NCBI GenBank assembly: GCA_014338405.1
Contig: JTDE01021294.1
Coordinates: forward strand, 1 to 64,000
Direction of reading: 5' to 3'
Length of the DNA: 64,000 nt
Origin: Paragonimus skrjabini miyazakii
Taxonomy: Eukaryota > Platyhelminthes > Trematoda > Plagiorchiida > Troglotrematidae
The notes under the pieces: model-generated
Told to the model about the DNA's origin: nothing
Databases searched by the model: none
Seen by the model: the letters and a program-made list of their open reading frames with translations, nothing else
Translations under genes and position numbers: made by a program
Shown: in pieces, positions 62,749-64,000 of the stretch
How the letters are laid out: each line of letters starts with the position of its first letter
Position numbering within the stretch: the first letter of the stretch is position 1

Positions 62749-63174
62749 GGGAGAACTATCTCATTCGGAATCGGTATCCCTCACTCATCCACCTTCTATC
62801 GCCGAGTCCAAACAGTCTCGCCTCAAAGATTCTAGCGAAATTGATGAGCACGAGACTGATGTCAGACTGAGCCCAAAGCTAGTTGATAATGAACACAATG
62901 TCACGAGGTCCGATTCCATATGCAGTTCTGTTACTGAAAGTTCCCTCACAGCTCCCAATTTGGGTTTGCCTCCTCACTGGAGATCGACTACGGACTCTAT
63001 ACCGGGCTACTCACCTCGAGAACTTGCTGAAGCCGAAAAATGTTTACAATTTGAAAATACTCGATGCAAAAATCCTAGATCAGAATCAGAACGAAAATTA
63101 TCCATGGAAGAAGAACGGCTGTTTGCTATGAAACCTGCTCCTCCTAAGCGATCACCACTGACCATGCTAACTGG
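62749..63174 (+). CDS. PARD3: PAR-3 exon: last linker part before PDZ1, with W-x-STT motif
   Basis: This 426-base exon starts after gttcatctcag (ag at 62747-62748). Its first G completes AT+G (an internal Met), and it ends at ACTGG|gtatgtg (63175) in phase 2. It encodes about 141 residues: a polar Ser/Glu/Asp-rich start (GELSHSESVSLTHPP), then RSDSICSSVTESSLTAPNLG, then LPPHWRSTTDSIPGYSPREL. The HWRSTT part resembles the RWSTT motif that follows the Ser144 region in human PAR-3. The last part (SESERKLSMEEERLFAMKPA) is charged and probably helical, and PAPPKRSP is a candidate SH3 ligand. No PDZ sequence appears by the end, so PDZ1 must be encoded downstream. Reading past the donor gives a hydrophobic run that ends at 63304. 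That run is intron translation and not a membrane anchor of the normal product. Confidence 0.75.
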
Positions 63175-64000
63175 GTATGTGAAACGATGTATTTTCTCGA
63201 TATTTGTGAGCACGAGCGTGCCATTTGTTTTTGCATACCAAATTACTTTGAAGCCATTGCGATGTATTATTTGTGGGTTTCCCTTGTATTCGAACGTTTG
63301 CTAATTATCTTTGTATGCTATCCAGAACTGCATCATACATCGGGAACGTGTGATAGACACCATTAAACAACACCAGCCTCTTTAGTAGTTCCACTGAACC
63401 ATATTTAAGTAATTCGCAAGCACTAACTCACAAGTTTCATTGCGCTCCCAGATGAAGTTGACGTTTACCAGCGAGGTCATATCAAAATTGCATCATGAAT
63501 TCTTTATGTGAAGGTATAAGCTCAATGGATAATGTGTCACGTTCAGAGTAAGGCATTAATTATAGGTCTAAGTTGTACACTGTTCATGTGTATATGATGC
63601 CGACCAAGAACTGTCACTTCCGTTGTTTTTGGTGTGTGTTTGATAAAGTGTAATAAAATGAAATATAAAGTTGGAAACTTAATGGTGTGATCAGTCGTGA
63701 TTGAACACATTGAAGTGTTTGGTTTACTTGCCGAAAATGCGAAAGATATTTGGTTGTAACATCATGCTGATTGTTCAATTAGCAGCAGTCACACATATCT
63801 TAATGAAGACTTTACCACATGATACTTATATATTAGGCCTATATTAATAAATAACTGATAAGATTAATGATCTCATCCTCTGAAGACAATGTGAAAACAT
63901 GAAGGTGATAGACAGAAGTTAGACAGAAATGAGCTTCATATTTCTTAAGATGAAGATCTGGGATAATGATCTGATGATAGTGAACTTGATCTCGATAAAC
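63175..64000 (+). other. Start of the next PAR-3 intron
   Basis: Donor gtatgtg at 63175. No exon in the required phase and no PDZ-like sequence (GLG-type carboxylate loop) is seen before the window ends. The AT-rich stretch with aataaa-like words (63640-63660, 63840-63860) could be read as poly(A) signals, but the gene must continue to reach its PDZ domains, so I do not call a gene end. Confidence 0.6.

Noticed and set aside
63175..63304. Hydrophobic tail after the last exon that could look like a membrane anchor
   Set aside because: It is translation past a good donor (gtatgtg). PAR-3 proteins are not membrane-spanning and the exon phase expects continuation.
1..64000. CRISPR arrays, operons, rRNA or functional tRNA genes
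   Set aside because: None of the needed structure (regular spacers, close co-directional genes, rRNA cores, full cloverleaf) is seen; the DNA is eukaryotic.

Overview
The window is intron-rich animal nuclear DNA, most likely from a flatworm and probably a trematode (fluke). The evidence is very long introns with canonical GT/AG borders, short exons, relics of an RTE-type LINE of the kind common in flukes, a Penelope-like retroelement with a GIY-YIG domain, and a tRNA-headed SINE family. The assignment to flukes is inference; no species is claimed. Two runs of exactly 100 N mark assembly gaps. There is no sign of bacterial genes, operons or CRISPR. Almost all short open frames in the window are chance frames in intron or repeat DNA.

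One protein-coding gene can be supported. Six exons on the + strand (3625-3849, 32019-32526, 52383-52540, 59526-59911, 60459-60824, 62749-63174) join with consistent splice phases (0, 1, 0, 2, 2, and an open phase 2) into about 689 residues. The first exon carries the signature of the N-terminal oligomerisation domain (CR1) of the polarity scaffold PAR-3/Bazooka. The other five encode a long, disordered, Ser/Pro/Thr-rich linker that still holds a PAR-1-type phosphorylation motif and a W-x-STT motif at the places expected between CR1 and PDZ1. The first part of CR1 lies upstream of exon 1 and was not found. The PDZ domains must lie beyond position 64000.

Layout: 1-3624 is non-coding flank or intron. 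The first intron (28.2 kb) holds SINE copies, hammerhead-like repeats, an LINE relic, a cluster of E-boxes and an assembly gap. The second intron (19.9 kb) holds a direct repeat pair, a second gap and a decayed Penelope-like element with reverse transcriptase and GIY-YIG parts. The third intron (7.0 kb) and the two shorter introns hold little that can be recognised. The last 826 bases are the start of the next intron.

The most unusual structural signal outside the gene is a dispersed family of hammerhead-ribozyme-like sequences (five or six copies) that matches the terminal repeats of Penelope-like elements. One copy keeps all core residues but is cut by the 11.2-kb assembly gap. Two others head a direct repeat pair 1.46 kb apart. 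Two more sit in inverted orientation around the GIY-YIG remnant.
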